Assembly (NCBI RefSeq): GCF_003260015.1
Contig: NZ_QCXS01000002.1
Location: 1,240,001 to 1,304,000, forward strand
Length of the DNA stretch: 64,000 nt
Direction: 5' to 3'
From: Nakamurella deserti
Lineage (GTDB): Bacteria > Actinomycetota > Actinomycetes > Mycobacteriales > Nakamurellaceae
Made by a program: the position numbers and the translations under genes. Positions 1 through 8,675 of the stretch are shown here, piece by piece. Each line of letters begins with the position of its first letter. The stretch's first letter is position 1. The notes under the pieces are model-generated. The model saw nothing but the letters and a program-made list of their open reading frames with translations. It did no database searches and had not been told where the DNA came from.

Positions 1-40
1 CGCCGTCGCCCGGCTGGGCGCGCAGGGTCGGAGAAGCCAT
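1..40 (-). CDS. N-terminus of a gene running off the window
   Basis: An ATG at 38-40 on the minus strand opens a frame reading MASPTLRAQPGDG to the window edge. A TAGGCT hexamer sits 6 nt upstream of the ATG, the same -10-to-start spacing seen at several other genes in this window, so a leaderless gene start is plausible. Too little protein is visible to name a family. Confidence 0.35.
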   Translation of the reverse strand, partial: MASPTLRAQPGDG

Positions 41-234
41 CCGATCAGCCTAGTGGGCGTCGTCGCGGGCGACGGCGGAGAACCGGACGCGGGGTCCCGG
101 CGCCGACCGGACGGGGCCGCTCCGCGGGCCGCCGCCGTCGCGCACCGTAGGGTGACGCGGACGACCGGGGTCCCGATCCCGGAGGACCGGCGGCGGCCCG
201 CGGACGGGCCGCCGGAACGAGCGGAGACCACCCC

Positions 235-597
235 ATGGACCATCACCTGTTGCTCGCCTACTGCACCGGCCGGCCCGGCGCCGAGCAGGCCGAGACCAGC
301 GCCGGGCACGACGAGGTGACCGTCGGTGGTCAGGCCTTCGCCGTCTTCGGTCCGGAGGTCGGGACCGTCACCCTCAAGTGCGGGCGCGACGCCGACGAGG
401 CCCAGTGGTGGCGGGACGCCTACCCCGACGACGTGCTGATCGCGCCCTACGTCGGCCAGTACGGCTGGAACACGTTCGCCCTGTCGGCCGACATCGACGA
501 CGCCGAGTTCCACCGCGCCGTCGACGTGTCCTACGCCGACGTCGTCGAGCGCCAGCGCGACGCCGGCACCTCCGTCAGCGGGGAAGCGACGAGCTGA
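235..597 (+). CDS. MmcQ/YjbR-like (DUF419) protein
   Basis: A protein of 120 aa. The central part (TLKCGRDADEAQWWRDAYPD) and the later GWNTFALSADIDDAEF and SYADVVERQR segments resemble the MmcQ/YjbR family, whose typical features are a 'KC..E' strand, a conserved W-N-T strand and a C-terminal 'SY..V' helix. That family is a small alpha/beta domain of unclear biochemical role, sometimes linked to DNA binding. The ATG at 235 follows a GGAG about 8 nt upstream. The 3' end overlaps the convergent amidohydrolase gene by 23 bp. Family assignment is from motif recall; function unknown. Confidence 0.7.
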   Translation: MDHHLLLAYCTGRPGAEQAETSAGHDEVTVGGQAFAVFGPEVGTVTLKCGRDADEAQWWRDAYPDDVLIAPYVGQYGWNTFALSADIDDAEFHRAVDVSYADVVERQRDAGTSVSGEATS

Positions 598-2191
598 CCA
601 GCAGGCCGGTGTCGAAGGCGACCCGGCCGGCGGCGACCGTGGCCACGCACACCGGGTCCGGGGCGTGCGGCGCGAGGTCGGGCAGCAACGGGACCCGCGA
701 CCGCGGGTCGGTCGACCAGCGCTGCGCCAGCTCCGCGGCCTCAGGACGCACCAGCGGCCCGGTCTCCCAGATCGCCAGGTCGGCGACCGAGCCGACGGTC
801 AGCACGCCGCGGTCCAGTCGCCGTGCCGCGCGATGGGCCCCACGGGTGTGGGCGGTGAAGGCCGCCCGGGGCGTGACCGACGAGCCGGGCGTGCGGTGGT
901 TGACGGCGGCCCGCACGGCCTGCCACGGCTCGGCCGCGGTGACCGGGGCGTCGGACCCGAAGGCCAGTGTCACCCCGGCCGCGGCGATGGCGGCGAACGG
1001 GTTCATCGGAGCGGCGCGGTCAACGCCGAGGCGCTGCACGTAGACGCCGTCCGTACCGCCCCACAGGGCGTCGAACAGCGGCTGCACGCTGGCGATCGCG
1101 CCGCAGCGGGACAGGATGTCGATGTCGGCGGCCGAGATCATCTCGGCGTGCTCGATCCTCGGCGCGACCGCGGCCAGCGGCAGCGTGCCGCCGAGGATCT
1201 CGGCGGCGCGCCGCAGACCACCGGCGACGGCGGCGACCGCGTCGTCGCCGATGGCGTGGAACCCGGGCTGGATCCCGGCGCGGGCGCAGGCCACCAGGTG
1301 GTCGGCGATCTGGTCGTCGCTCAGGTACCGCACGCCGGTACCGGCGTGGTCGGCGTACGGGGCGTGCAGCGACGCCGTCCGGGAGCCCAGTGCACCGTCC
1401 ACGGAGAGGTCACCGCCGAGGGCGTGCGCCCCGGTGCGGGCCAGCAACGCGGTGGCCTCGGCCGGGTCGGTCACGGCCTGCCCGAGATAGGCCCGGACCG
1501 CGACCGGGGCGTCCAGCGCCAGCAGCCCGGCCAGGTCGGCCAGCGCCTGGGGATCGGAGAAGGCGCACTCGTGCACCTCGACCATGCCGCGGGACGCCGC
1601 ATGGGTCAGGAACGCCCGCTGGGCGGCCGTGCGGTCGGCGTCGGACAGCAGCGACCTCGCGAGCCCGCGCGCCTCGTGGTGGCTGTCCTGGGTCAGCGGA
1701 CCGTCCGGGGAGAAGCCGGGCCTGGCGGTGTCCAGCCGGTCACCGATCGCGCCGGACACCACCGCGGAGTGGACGTCGATGCGGGACAGGTACGTCGGAC
1801 GGCCGCCGACGGCGGCGTCGATCTCCGAGCGGCTCGGTGGCCGTCGCTCCGGCCAGCCCGCGTCGTCCCAGCCGTGGCCCCATATCAGGCCGGCGTCGGA
1901 GGACGCGGCGTGGGCGCGCAGCAGGTCCAGCGCCTGGGTCAGGCTGCGGGCGCCCCGCAGGTCGAGACCGATCAACGCGAGCCCCGCGTCGGTGCAGTGC
2001 ACGTGGGCGTCGACGAACGCGGGCGCGACGAAGAGCCCGTCCAGGTCGATCGTCTCGTCGATGTGGCCCGCCTGCTCGACCCCGGTGTCGGGGCCGATCC
2101 AGCTCACCACCCCGTCGGTGATCGCCAAGCAGGTGGCGGCGGGTTCGGCGGGGTTGTGGATGCGGCCGCCGCGCAGCAGTGTCGTGGTCAT
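575..2191 (-). CDS. Amidohydrolase family protein (YtcJ-like)
   Basis: A protein of 538 aa starting at the ATG at 2191 (MTTTLLRGGRIHNP), the usual N-terminal beta-sandwich start of amidohydrolases. A longer upstream frame exists but has no family similarity. Metal-binding motifs appear in order: D-A-H-V-H near residues 61-65, HAIGD in the middle, RIEHAE, and GSDAPV near the C-terminal third. This arrangement is that of the Amidohydrolase_3/YtcJ group, which hydrolyse amide or related bonds. The substrate cannot be told from sequence. It is divergent from the P-type ATPase gene across a 169 bp gap and convergent with the DUF419 gene. Confidence 0.88.
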   Translation of the reverse strand: MTTTLLRGGRIHNPAEPAATCLAITDGVVSWIGPDTGVEQAGHIDETIDLDGLFVAPAFVDAHVHCTDAGLALIGLDLRGARSLTQALDLLRAHAASSDAGLIWGHGWDDAGWPERRPPSRSEIDAAVGGRPTYLSRIDVHSAVVSGAIGDRLDTARPGFSPDGPLTQDSHHEARGLARSLLSDADRTAAQRAFLTHAASRGMVEVHECAFSDPQALADLAGLLALDAPVAVRAYLGQAVTDPAEATALLARTGAHALGGDLSVDGALGSRTASLHAPYADHAGTGVRYLSDDQIADHLVACARAGIQPGFHAIGDDAVAAVAGGLRRAAEILGGTLPLAAVAPRIEHAEMISAADIDILSRCGAIASVQPLFDALWGGTDGVYVQRLGVDRAAPMNPFAAIAAAGVTLAFGSDAPVTAAEPWQAVRAAVNHRTPGSSVTPRAAFTAHTRGAHRAARRLDRGVLTVGSVADLAIWETGPLVRPEAAELAQRWSTDPRSRVPLLPDLAPHAPDPVCVATVAAGRVAFDTGLLVSSSLPR

Positions 2192-2360
2192 CGCCGTCCA
2201 GTGGAGCACGGACGGCGGCCCGCCCGGAACCCGGTCACCCCACGGCCGGCCGGGATCTGCCGCCGGTTCGGCAAAGGAACGGCAAAATCGCCAGCACATG
2301 GTGGGTGTGACCGACCCCGACACCCTCCTGCAGCGGGCGTGCGTCTGCGACGATGACCCG

Positions 2361-4736
2361 GTGAGTACTGCAACCACGCGCCTCGACGACCTCGACCACC
2401 CCCGCACGGAGGACGGTCTCACCGACGCGCAGGTCGCCGACCGCGTCGCCCGGGGGCTGCTCAACGTCACCGACCGCACCTCGACCCGGTCCGTCTGGGA
2501 CATCGTCCGGACGAACGTCATGACGCGGTTCAACGCGATCCTCGGTGCGCTCTTCGTGCTCATCCTCATCGCCGGCAGCCCCGTCGACGGGTTGTTCGGC
2601 GTCGCGCTGATCGTCAACTCCGCCATCGGCATCGTCCAGGAGCTCGCCGCCAAGCGGAAGCTGGACCGGCTGGCGCTGCTCAACGCGCCCACCACCACCG
2701 TCGTCCGGGGCGGCCGGGTCTCCACCGTCCCCACCGGCGAGGTGGTCCTCGACGACCTCATCGAGCTGCGCGCCGGCGACCAGGTCCCCGCGGACGGGAA
2801 GCTGCTCACCAGCGCCGGGCTCGAGGTCGACGAGTCCAACCTGACCGGGGAGTCCGACGCGGTGCCGAAGGCCCCCGGTGACGAGTGCCTGTCCGGCACC
2901 ACCGTGGTCGCCGGGGCCGGCCGGTTCCACGCCGCCGCGGTCGGCCCGGACGCCTACGCCAACCGGATCGCCGCCGAGGCCCGCAAGTTCACCCGCACCC
3001 GGTCGGAGATCCAGGACTCCATCAACACCCTGCTGAAGTACATCACCTGGGTCATCGTGATCGCGTTGCCGCTGCAGATCTGGTCGCAGTGGCGGACCAT
3101 CGGCGACCAGGGCTGGCAGGAGGTCATCATCCGGTCGTCGGCCGGGCTGGTCGGGCTGGTGCCCGAGGGCCTGGTGCTGCTCACCTCGGTGGCGTTCCTG
3201 CTGGCGGCGGTCACGCTGACCAAGCAGCAGGTGCTGGTCCAGGAACTGCCGGCCGTCGAGGGCCTGGCCCGGGTGGACGTGGTGTGCCTGGACAAGACCG
3301 GCACGCTCACCGTCGGCGACATCGTCTACGAGGGGCTGGAGCACCTCGAACCCGAGCACGACGACGTCTACGTGCAGGCCGCGCTCGGCGCGCTGGCCGA
3401 CGACCCCAACGCCAACGGCACCCTGGTCGCGGTGGCCGCCAAGCTCGCGGCACCCGAGGGCTGGCACCGCACCCAGACCGTGGCGTTCAACTCCGCCCGC
3501 AAGTGGTCGGCCGCGGAGTTCGAGGGGCACGGCTGCTGGGTCTTCGGGGCGCCGGACGTGCTGCTGGCCGCCGACGACCCCATCCGGGACCGGGTCCGGG
3601 AGCTGGCCGCCACCGGCCGGCGGGTCCTCGTCGCCGGGCAGACCCGGCACCCCCTCACCGGGCCGGTGCTGCCGGCCGGGCTGATCTGGAAGGCGCTGGT
3701 CATCCTGGGTGAGCAGGTCCGCCCGGACGCGGCCGAGACGTTGCGCTTCTTCGCCGACCAGGGCGTGGCCATCAAGGTGATCTCCGGCGACAACCCCGAC
3801 ACCGTCGCCGCCATCGCGCGCCGGGTGGGGCTGGACACCAGCCACGTCGTGGACGCCCGCACGATCGGCGAGGACGCCGAGGAGCTGCGCGAGGTCGCCG
3901 AGCGGACCACCGTCTTCGGCCGGGTGTCGCCGCTGCAGAAGCGGATGCTGGTGCAGGCGCTGCAGAAGAACGGACACGTCGTCGCGATGACCGGTGACGG
4001 CGTCAACGACGCGCTGGCCCTCAAGGACGCCGACATCGGGGTGGCCATGGGCAACGGTGCCCAGGCGACCAAGGCGGTGGCCCAGCTGGTCCTGCTGGAC
4101 GGCAGGTTCTCGCACCTGCCGAGCGTGCTCGCCGAGGGCCGCCGGGTGATCGGCAACGTCGAGCGGGTGGCCAACCTGTTCGTGGCCAAGAACGTGATGA
4201 GCCTGATCGCCATCGTCAGTGCCGCGGTGTTCTTCCTGCCGTTCCCGTTCCTCCCCCGACATCTCACGCTGGTCTCCACGGTGACGATCGGCATCCCCGC
4301 GTTCTTCCTGGCGCTGGGCCCGAACAAGCGCCGCTACGTCCCCGGCTTCCTCACCCGGGTCCTGCGGTTCGCCGTGCCCGTCGGCGTCATCGCCGGCGTC
4401 TCGGTGATCGTCGCGTACCTCATCACCCACGGCAGCTTCCCGGGCCGCGACGGACAGGAGCAGACCGGCACCGCCGCCACTCTGGCGCTGGTGGTGGTGT
4501 TCCTGTGGATCCTGATCTGCCTGGCCCGCCCGTTCGTGCTGTGGAAGGCGCTGCTCATCGGCGCGATGATCGGCATCGTGCTGCTGGCGTTCCTGCTGCC
4601 CGCCGGCCGCGACTTCTTCAACTTCTCGCTGACCGGTGAGTTCACCGGATGGGCCCTGGCCGTCGGCGCCGTCGGCGCAGTGCTGGTGGAGATCGTCTAC
4701 CGGACCTTCGGGAAGCCGCAGGCGTCGGTGCACTGA
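2361..4736 (+). CDS. ctpE: Cation-transporting P-type ATPase, CtpE-like
   Basis: A protein of 791 aa from GTG 2361. ATG 2298 is an in-frame alternative that adds 21 residues. P-type ATPase signatures are intact: actuator TGES at about 162-165, phosphorylation motif DKTGT with the acceptor Asp at about 311, and hinge GDGVND at about 545-550. Hydrophobic segments occur before and after the actuator, with a C-terminal cluster. The N-terminal stretch (SVWDIVRTNVMTRFNAILG) and overall length match mycobacterial CtpE, reported to transport calcium, so divalent cation (probably Ca2+) transport across the plasma membrane is the best guess. Start choice is uncertain because neither candidate has a clear ribosome binding site. 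Confidence 0.87.
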   Translation: MSTATTRLDDLDHPRTEDGLTDAQVADRVARGLLNVTDRTSTRSVWDIVRTNVMTRFNAILGALFVLILIAGSPVDGLFGVALIVNSAIGIVQELAAKRKLDRLALLNAPTTTVVRGGRVSTVPTGEVVLDDLIELRAGDQVPADGKLLTSAGLEVDESNLTGESDAVPKAPGDECLSGTTVVAGAGRFHAAAVGPDAYANRIAAEARKFTRTRSEIQDSINTLLKYITWVIVIALPLQIWSQWRTIGDQGWQEVIIRSSAGLVGLVPEGLVLLTSVAFLLAAVTLTKQQVLVQELPAVEGLARVDVVCLDKTGTLTVGDIVYEGLEHLEPEHDDVYVQAALGALADDPNANGTLVAVAAKLAAPEGWHRTQTVAFNSARKWSAAEFEGHGCWVFGAPDVLLAADDPIRDRVRELAATGRRVLVAGQTRHPLTGPVLPAGLIWKALVILGEQVRPDAAETLRFFADQGVAIKVISGDNPDTVAAIARRVGLDTSHVVDARTIGEDAEELREVAERTTVFGRVSPLQKRMLVQALQKNGHVVAMTGDGVNDALALKDADIGVAMGNGAQATKAVAQLVLLDGRFSHLPSVLAEGRRVIGNVERVANLFVAKNVMSLIAIVSAAVFFLPFPFLPRHLTLVSTVTIGIPAFFLALGPNKRRYVPGFLTRVLRFAVPVGVIAGVSVIVAYLITHGSFPGRDGQEQTGTAATLALVVVFLWILICLARPFVLWKALLIGAMIGIVLLAFLLPAGRDFFNFSLTGEFTGWALAVGAVGAVLVEIVYRTFGKPQASVH

Positions 4737-4794
4737 ACACGTCGCCACCGCGGTACCGGTGCGACGAGCGGGCCGGGTAGGTAAAGATGAACCC

Positions 4795-5766
4795 ATGAGC
4801 GGAATCTTTGCCCTACTCGACGACGTCGCGGCGTTCGTCAAACTGACGGCGTCGTCGCTGGACGACATCGCGGCCGGCGCCGGCCGGGCGAGCGTCAAGG
4901 CCGCCGGTGTCGTCGTCGACGACGCTGCGGTGACTCCGCGCTATGTCCAGGGCCTCAAGCCCGAGCGGGAGCTGTCGATCATCTGGCGGATCGCCAAAGG
5001 ATCGCTGCGCAACAAGTTGTTGATCATCCTGCCGGTGGCGCTGCTGCTGAGTCAGTTCGCGCCGTTCCTGCTCACCCCGATCCTGATGGTCGGCGGCACC
5101 TACCTCTGTTACGAGGGTGCCGAGAAGCTGTGGGAGAAGTTCTCCGGGCACGAGGCGAAGGCGCAGGACCCCACCGAGGCCGCCGGCGGTGAGCCGGTCG
5201 ACCACGAGAAGCAGGTGGTGTCGGCTGCCACCCGGACCGACTTCATCCTGTCCGCGGAGATCATGGTCATCGCGCTCAACGAGGTCGCCGATCAGGGGCT
5301 GGTGGCGCGGGCGCTCATCCTCATCGTGGTGGCCATCCTGATCACGGCGCTGGTGTACGGCGCCGTCGGGCTCATCGTCAAGATGGACGACGCCGGCCTG
5401 GCGCTGGCCAAGCGCGACGGCAAGGCCGTGGCCGGCTTCGGACGCGGCCTGGTCAAGGCCATGCCCATCGTGCTGTCGGTGCTGTCGTGGGTGGGCATGG
5501 TGGCCATGCTGTGGGTGGGCGGCCACATCCTGCTCGTCGGCGCCGACGAACTCGGCCTGCACGCGCCCTACGAACTGGTCCACCACCTGGAGGTGGCCGT
5601 GCACGACGCCACCGGCGGTCTCGGTGCGGTGCTCGGCTGGATCACCAACACGTTCTTCTCCGCCGTGCTGGGCATCATCGTCGGCGCGATCATCGTGACC
5701 CTGCTGCACGTCCTGCCGATCGGCAAGAAGGCCGGTCACGACGGAGCGGACGCCGCGGCCCACTGA
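4795..5766 (+). CDS. DUF808 family membrane protein (YedI-like)
   Basis: A protein of 323 aa from ATG 4795 (MSGIFALLDDVAAFVKLTAS). The N-terminal 'GIFALLDDVA..K..A.SLDD' pattern and following membrane spans are typical of DUF808 inner-membrane proteins, whose function is unknown. I see hydrophobic segments around residues 75-105, 165-195, 220-250 and near the C-terminus. It lies 58 bp after the P-type ATPase gene on the same strand and may be co-transcribed. No Shine-Dalgarno is evident; an AT-rich TAAAGAT just before the start suggests a possible leaderless transcript, but the hexamer is imperfect. Confidence 0.85.
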   Translation: MSGIFALLDDVAAFVKLTASSLDDIAAGAGRASVKAAGVVVDDAAVTPRYVQGLKPERELSIIWRIAKGSLRNKLLIILPVALLLSQFAPFLLTPILMVGGTYLCYEGAEKLWEKFSGHEAKAQDPTEAAGGEPVDHEKQVVSAATRTDFILSAEIMVIALNEVADQGLVARALILIVVAILITALVYGAVGLIVKMDDAGLALAKRDGKAVAGFGRGLVKAMPIVLSVLSWVGMVAMLWVGGHILLVGADELGLHAPYELVHHLEVAVHDATGGLGAVLGWITNTFFSAVLGIIVGAIIVTLLHVLPIGKKAGHDGADAAAH

Positions 5767-5882
5767 GGCCGCAAGGCTGCGCGCAGCACAGCACCGCGCC
5801 GGACTGTGGGGTCCCCCGGCGACGACCCGGCGACGACCGCGCGGCCGCGCCGCCTGCCGGGGTCGGGAATCGGGGCCGACGC

Positions 5883-6338
5883 TCAGGCCTGGGACGCCAC
5901 CAGCGGCGGCCGGTCCTCGAACGGGGTCGACAGCACCACCGTGGTGCGGGTGGACACGTTGGCGGCGGCCCGGATCTGGGCCAGCAACGCCTCCAGCGCA
6001 CTCGGGGTGGGCACCCGCACCTTGAGGATGTAGGACTCCACCCCGGCGACGGAGTAGCACGCCTCCACCTGACGCAGGTGCGCGATGCGGCTCGGGTAGT
6101 CGTCGGCGGCGGCGGGGTCGATCGGCGTCAGCGACACGAACGCCGTGAGTGGCAGCCCGATCTCCTCGCCCCCGATGCGGGCGGCGTAGCCCCTGATGAC
6201 GCCACGCTGCTCCAGCCGGCGCACCCGCTGGTGCACCGCCGACACCGACAGGCCGACCCGCTCGGCCAGGTCGGTGTAGGAGCACCGGCCGTCGGCCGCC
6301 AGCTCGTTCGCGATCCGCGCGTCGATGTCCTCGAGCAT
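5883..6338 (-). CDS. Lrp/AsnC family transcriptional regulator
   Basis: A protein of 151 aa from ATG 6338, preceded by GGAAGAGA at good spacing. A further in-frame ATG upstream would add 13 residues without family support. The N-terminal winged helix (YTDLAERVGLSVSAVHQRVR) is a typical AsnC-type HTH. The rest forms the RAM effector-binding domain with the usual 'ACYSVAGVESYILKV' strand. Such proteins sense amino acids and control metabolic genes. It sits 103 bp upstream of the stop of the M24 peptidase gene on the same strand, so the peptidase is transcribed towards it. Target unknown. Confidence 0.9.
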   Translation of the reverse strand: MLEDIDARIANELAADGRCSYTDLAERVGLSVSAVHQRVRRLEQRGVIRGYAARIGGEEIGLPLTAFVSLTPIDPAAADDYPSRIAHLRQVEACYSVAGVESYILKVRVPTPSALEALLAQIRAAANVSTRTTVVLSTPFEDRPPLVASQA

Positions 6339-6441
6339 GTTCGTCTCTTCCACTCGGCCGCACGGAGGCGGTGACATCCGTTCCCCGCCACCGGGTCCGG
6401 GGGGCGGTCACTACGGGCGCGCGGACCGGGATCCGCGCGCA

Positions 6442-7554
6442 CTACACGACGGTGAGGTCGCGGGTGCAGTTGTTGACGCGGCGCGGGCCGGCCTCGGTGG
6501 CCACCACGATGTCCTCGATGCGGATCCCGAAACGGCCGGGGAGGTAGATGCCGGGCTCGACCGAGAACGCCATCCCGGCGGCCAGCGGCCGGCTGTTGCC
6601 GGCCACCATGTACGGCTCCTCGTGGACCTCGAGACCGATGCCGTGGCCGGTCCTGGTGATGAAGAACTCGCCGTAACCCGCATCGACGACGACCCGGCGC
6701 GCCGCGGCGTCCACCGACTCGCAGGTCGCCCCGAGCACCGCCGCGTCGACGCCGGCCTGCTGGGCGCGCTGCACGACGTCGTAGACGGCGGCGAACTCCG
6801 GGTCCGGCTCGCCGACCACCTGATAGGTGCGGGTGCAGTCGGAGAAGTACCCACCGCGGTGCGGTCCGCCGATGTCGATGACGACGACGTCACCGGCCTG
6901 CACCACCCGGTCGGACGCCTCGTGATGCGGGCTGGCCCCGTTCGGCCCGGATCCGACGATGACGAAATCGGCCCGCTGGTGCCCCTCCGCGCGGATGGCG
7001 GCGGCGATGTCGGCGGCGATCTCGTGCTCCGTGCGGCCGGGTCGCAACCACTCGCCGATGCGCTCCTGCACCCGGTCGATCGCCGCTCCGGCCGCGGCGA
7101 GCTCCTCGATCTCGGCGGCGGACTTGCGCACCCGCAGCGCGGCGACGGCCTCTCCGGCCAGCGACAGCTCCGAGCCGGGGACCGCGTCCCGCAGGTGCAG
7201 GGCGTGCCCGGCGGGCATGTGGTCGCCGACGGCGATCCGGGCGGTGCCGGCCGGCAGCAGGTCGGCCACCAGCGCGTAGGGGTCCTGCCCGTCGAGCCAG
7301 GTGGCGATCCGGACGGCGTCCTCGGCGGCGGTGCCGGCCCAGCCGAGCCGCTCCAGCTGCGGCACGAGCAGCGTCGGGCTGCCGGCGATCGGCACCACGA
7401 GGCAGCTCAGCCGCTCGTGGGAGGCGACGGAGTGGCCGAGCAGGTACTCGACGTCGGGTCCGGGCGTCAGCACCGCGACCTCCGCGCCGCGCTCCTTGAC
7501 GTGCGTCCGGAGCCGGTCGAGACGGTCGGCGTACGGCAGGGTGTCGGTCGGCAT
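6442..7554 (-). CDS. M24 family Xaa-Pro peptidase (PepE/PepQ-like)
   Basis: A protein of 370 aa. The C-terminal pita-bread fold shows the metal ligands of M24 aminopeptidases: Asp in VVIDIGGPHRGGYFSDCTR (two Asp), His in GHGIGLEVHEEP, Glu in EPGIYLPG and Glu in RIEDIVV. The N-terminal creatinase-like domain includes VEYLLGHS. It probably cleaves Xaa-Pro dipeptides in the cytosol. The start at ATG 7554 is supported by a TAGGGT hexamer 7 nt upstream, a leaderless layout. It is divergent from the exonuclease gene, as pepE and the Rv2090 exonuclease are neighbours in M. tuberculosis. Confidence 0.9.
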   Translation of the reverse strand: MPTDTLPYADRLDRLRTHVKERGAEVAVLTPGPDVEYLLGHSVASHERLSCLVVPIAGSPTLLVPQLERLGWAGTAAEDAVRIATWLDGQDPYALVADLLPAGTARIAVGDHMPAGHALHLRDAVPGSELSLAGEAVAALRVRKSAAEIEELAAAGAAIDRVQERIGEWLRPGRTEHEIAADIAAAIRAEGHQRADFVIVGSGPNGASPHHEASDRVVQAGDVVVIDIGGPHRGGYFSDCTRTYQVVGEPDPEFAAVYDVVQRAQQAGVDAAVLGATCESVDAAARRVVVDAGYGEFFITRTGHGIGLEVHEEPYMVAGNSRPLAAGMAFSVEPGIYLPGRFGIRIEDIVVATEAGPRRVNNCTRDLTVV

Positions 7555-7561
7555 GGGGATC

Positions 7562-7567
7562 ACCCTA
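7562..7567 (-). promoter_or_regulatory. -10 box of the M24 peptidase gene
   Basis: TAGGGT on the minus strand, ending 7 nt before ATG 7554. Transcription would begin at or next to the start codon, and no ribosome binding site is present. Confidence 0.55.
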
Positions 7568-7645
7568 ACCGGCGCCGCGCGGCACCCGGGTGACCTGGCG
7601 CGGTGGCCGTGACGTCCCGCACCGGGTCGACGGCGTCGACCGGGA

Positions 7646-7651
7646 TAGCGT
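7646..7651 (+). promoter_or_regulatory. -10 box of the exonuclease gene
   Basis: TAGCGT ends 6 nt before ATG 7658 with no Shine-Dalgarno in between, again a leaderless arrangement. With the divergent peptidase -10 it defines a compact 103 bp back-to-back promoter region. Confidence 0.5.
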
Positions 7652-7657
7652 GCAGCC

Positions 7658-8593
7658 ATGCTGCAGCTCCTGGACCTCGCCGGCATCTACTTCCGCGCGT
7701 TCTTCGCGGTACCGGGGTCGGTGAGATCACCCGACGGCATGCCGGTGAACGCCGTGCGCGGGTCGCTGGACATCATCCGGCGGGTGGCCGAGGACGGCCG
7801 GCCCACCCACCTCGTCGCCTGCCTGGACCTGGACTGGCGGCCGGCGTTCCGGGTCGCGGCGATCCCGTCGTACAAGACGCACCGGGTGCTGACCAGCGCG
7901 CCACCCGTGCGCGGCGTCGCCCAGGAGGTGGTGCCGGACGAGCTGTCCCCCCAGGTGCCGGTCCTGCTGGACATTCTTGGGGCGATGGGCATCGCGCTGG
8001 CCGGCGCCGAGGGCTACGAGGCCGACGACGTCATCGGCACCCTCGCCGAGCACCGCAGCCGCCCGGTCGAGGTCGTCACCGGCGACCGCGACCTGATGCA
8101 GCTGGCCACCGACGACGAACCCCCGGTGCGGCTGCGCTACATCGGCGCGGGCATGGCGAAGACCGAGGTGCTCACCGGGGCGGCGGTCGCGGCCAAGTAC
8201 GGCATCCCGGCGGCCGGTTACGCCGACTTCGCCGCGCTCCGCGGCGATCCCTCCGACGGCCTGCCCGGGGTGCCCGGGGTCGGCGACAAGACCGCGGCGT
8301 CGCTGATCGCCCGCTTCGGCACCCTGGAGGGGCTCGTCGCGGCCGTCGCCGACCCGACGTCCGGGCTGACCGCGTCGATGCGGCACAAGCTCACGCCGTC
8401 GCTGGAGTACCTGGAGGCGGCCAAGACCGTCGTCCGGGTGGCACGGGACACCACGGTCATCCTCGACCGCCCGGACCCGGTCGTCCCGGCGGCGGCCGCG
8501 GACCCGGAGCGGCTCGCCGGGCTGGCCGCCCGCTACGGGGTCGTCAACAGCGTCGACCGACTGGGCCGGACCCTCACCGAGCTCGCCGGCTGA
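7658..8593 (+). CDS. 5'-3' exonuclease (PolI N-domain-like)
   Basis: A protein of 311 aa related to the 5' nuclease domain of DNA polymerase I but standing alone. Acidic metal-binding residues appear in LLDLAGIYFRAFF, EGYEADDVIGTLAE and VTGDRDLMQL. The helix-hairpin-helix DNA-binding segment is GVPGVGDKTAASLIARFG. It probably removes RNA primers or flap structures in the cytosol. Orthologues occupy the same place next to helY in mycobacteria. It is followed by a strong hairpin shared with the convergent DUF4333 gene. Confidence 0.93.
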   Translation: MLQLLDLAGIYFRAFFAVPGSVRSPDGMPVNAVRGSLDIIRRVAEDGRPTHLVACLDLDWRPAFRVAAIPSYKTHRVLTSAPPVRGVAQEVVPDELSPQVPVLLDILGAMGIALAGAEGYEADDVIGTLAEHRSRPVEVVTGDRDLMQLATDDEPPVRLRYIGAGMAKTEVLTGAAVAAKYGIPAAGYADFAALRGDPSDGLPGVPGVGDKTAASLIARFGTLEGLVAAVADPTSGLTASMRHKLTPSLEYLEAAKTVVRVARDTTVILDRPDPVVPAAAADPERLAGLAARYGVVNSVDRLGRTLTELAG

Positions 8594-8625
8594 CCGCGGT
8601 CCGGGATCGGTCACCGACCACGACA

Positions 8626-8659
8626 ACGCCCCCGCTGCAAGACTTCTCAGCGGGGGCGT
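8626..8659. terminator. Bidirectional terminator hairpin
   Basis: Perfect 12 bp stem (ACGCCCCCGCTG with CAGCGGGGGCGT) around a 10 nt loop, 32 bp after the exonuclease stop and 16 bp from the convergent DUF4333 stop. No T-tract on either strand. Confidence 0.7.
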
Positions 8660-8675
8660 CGGGTACGTCGGCAGG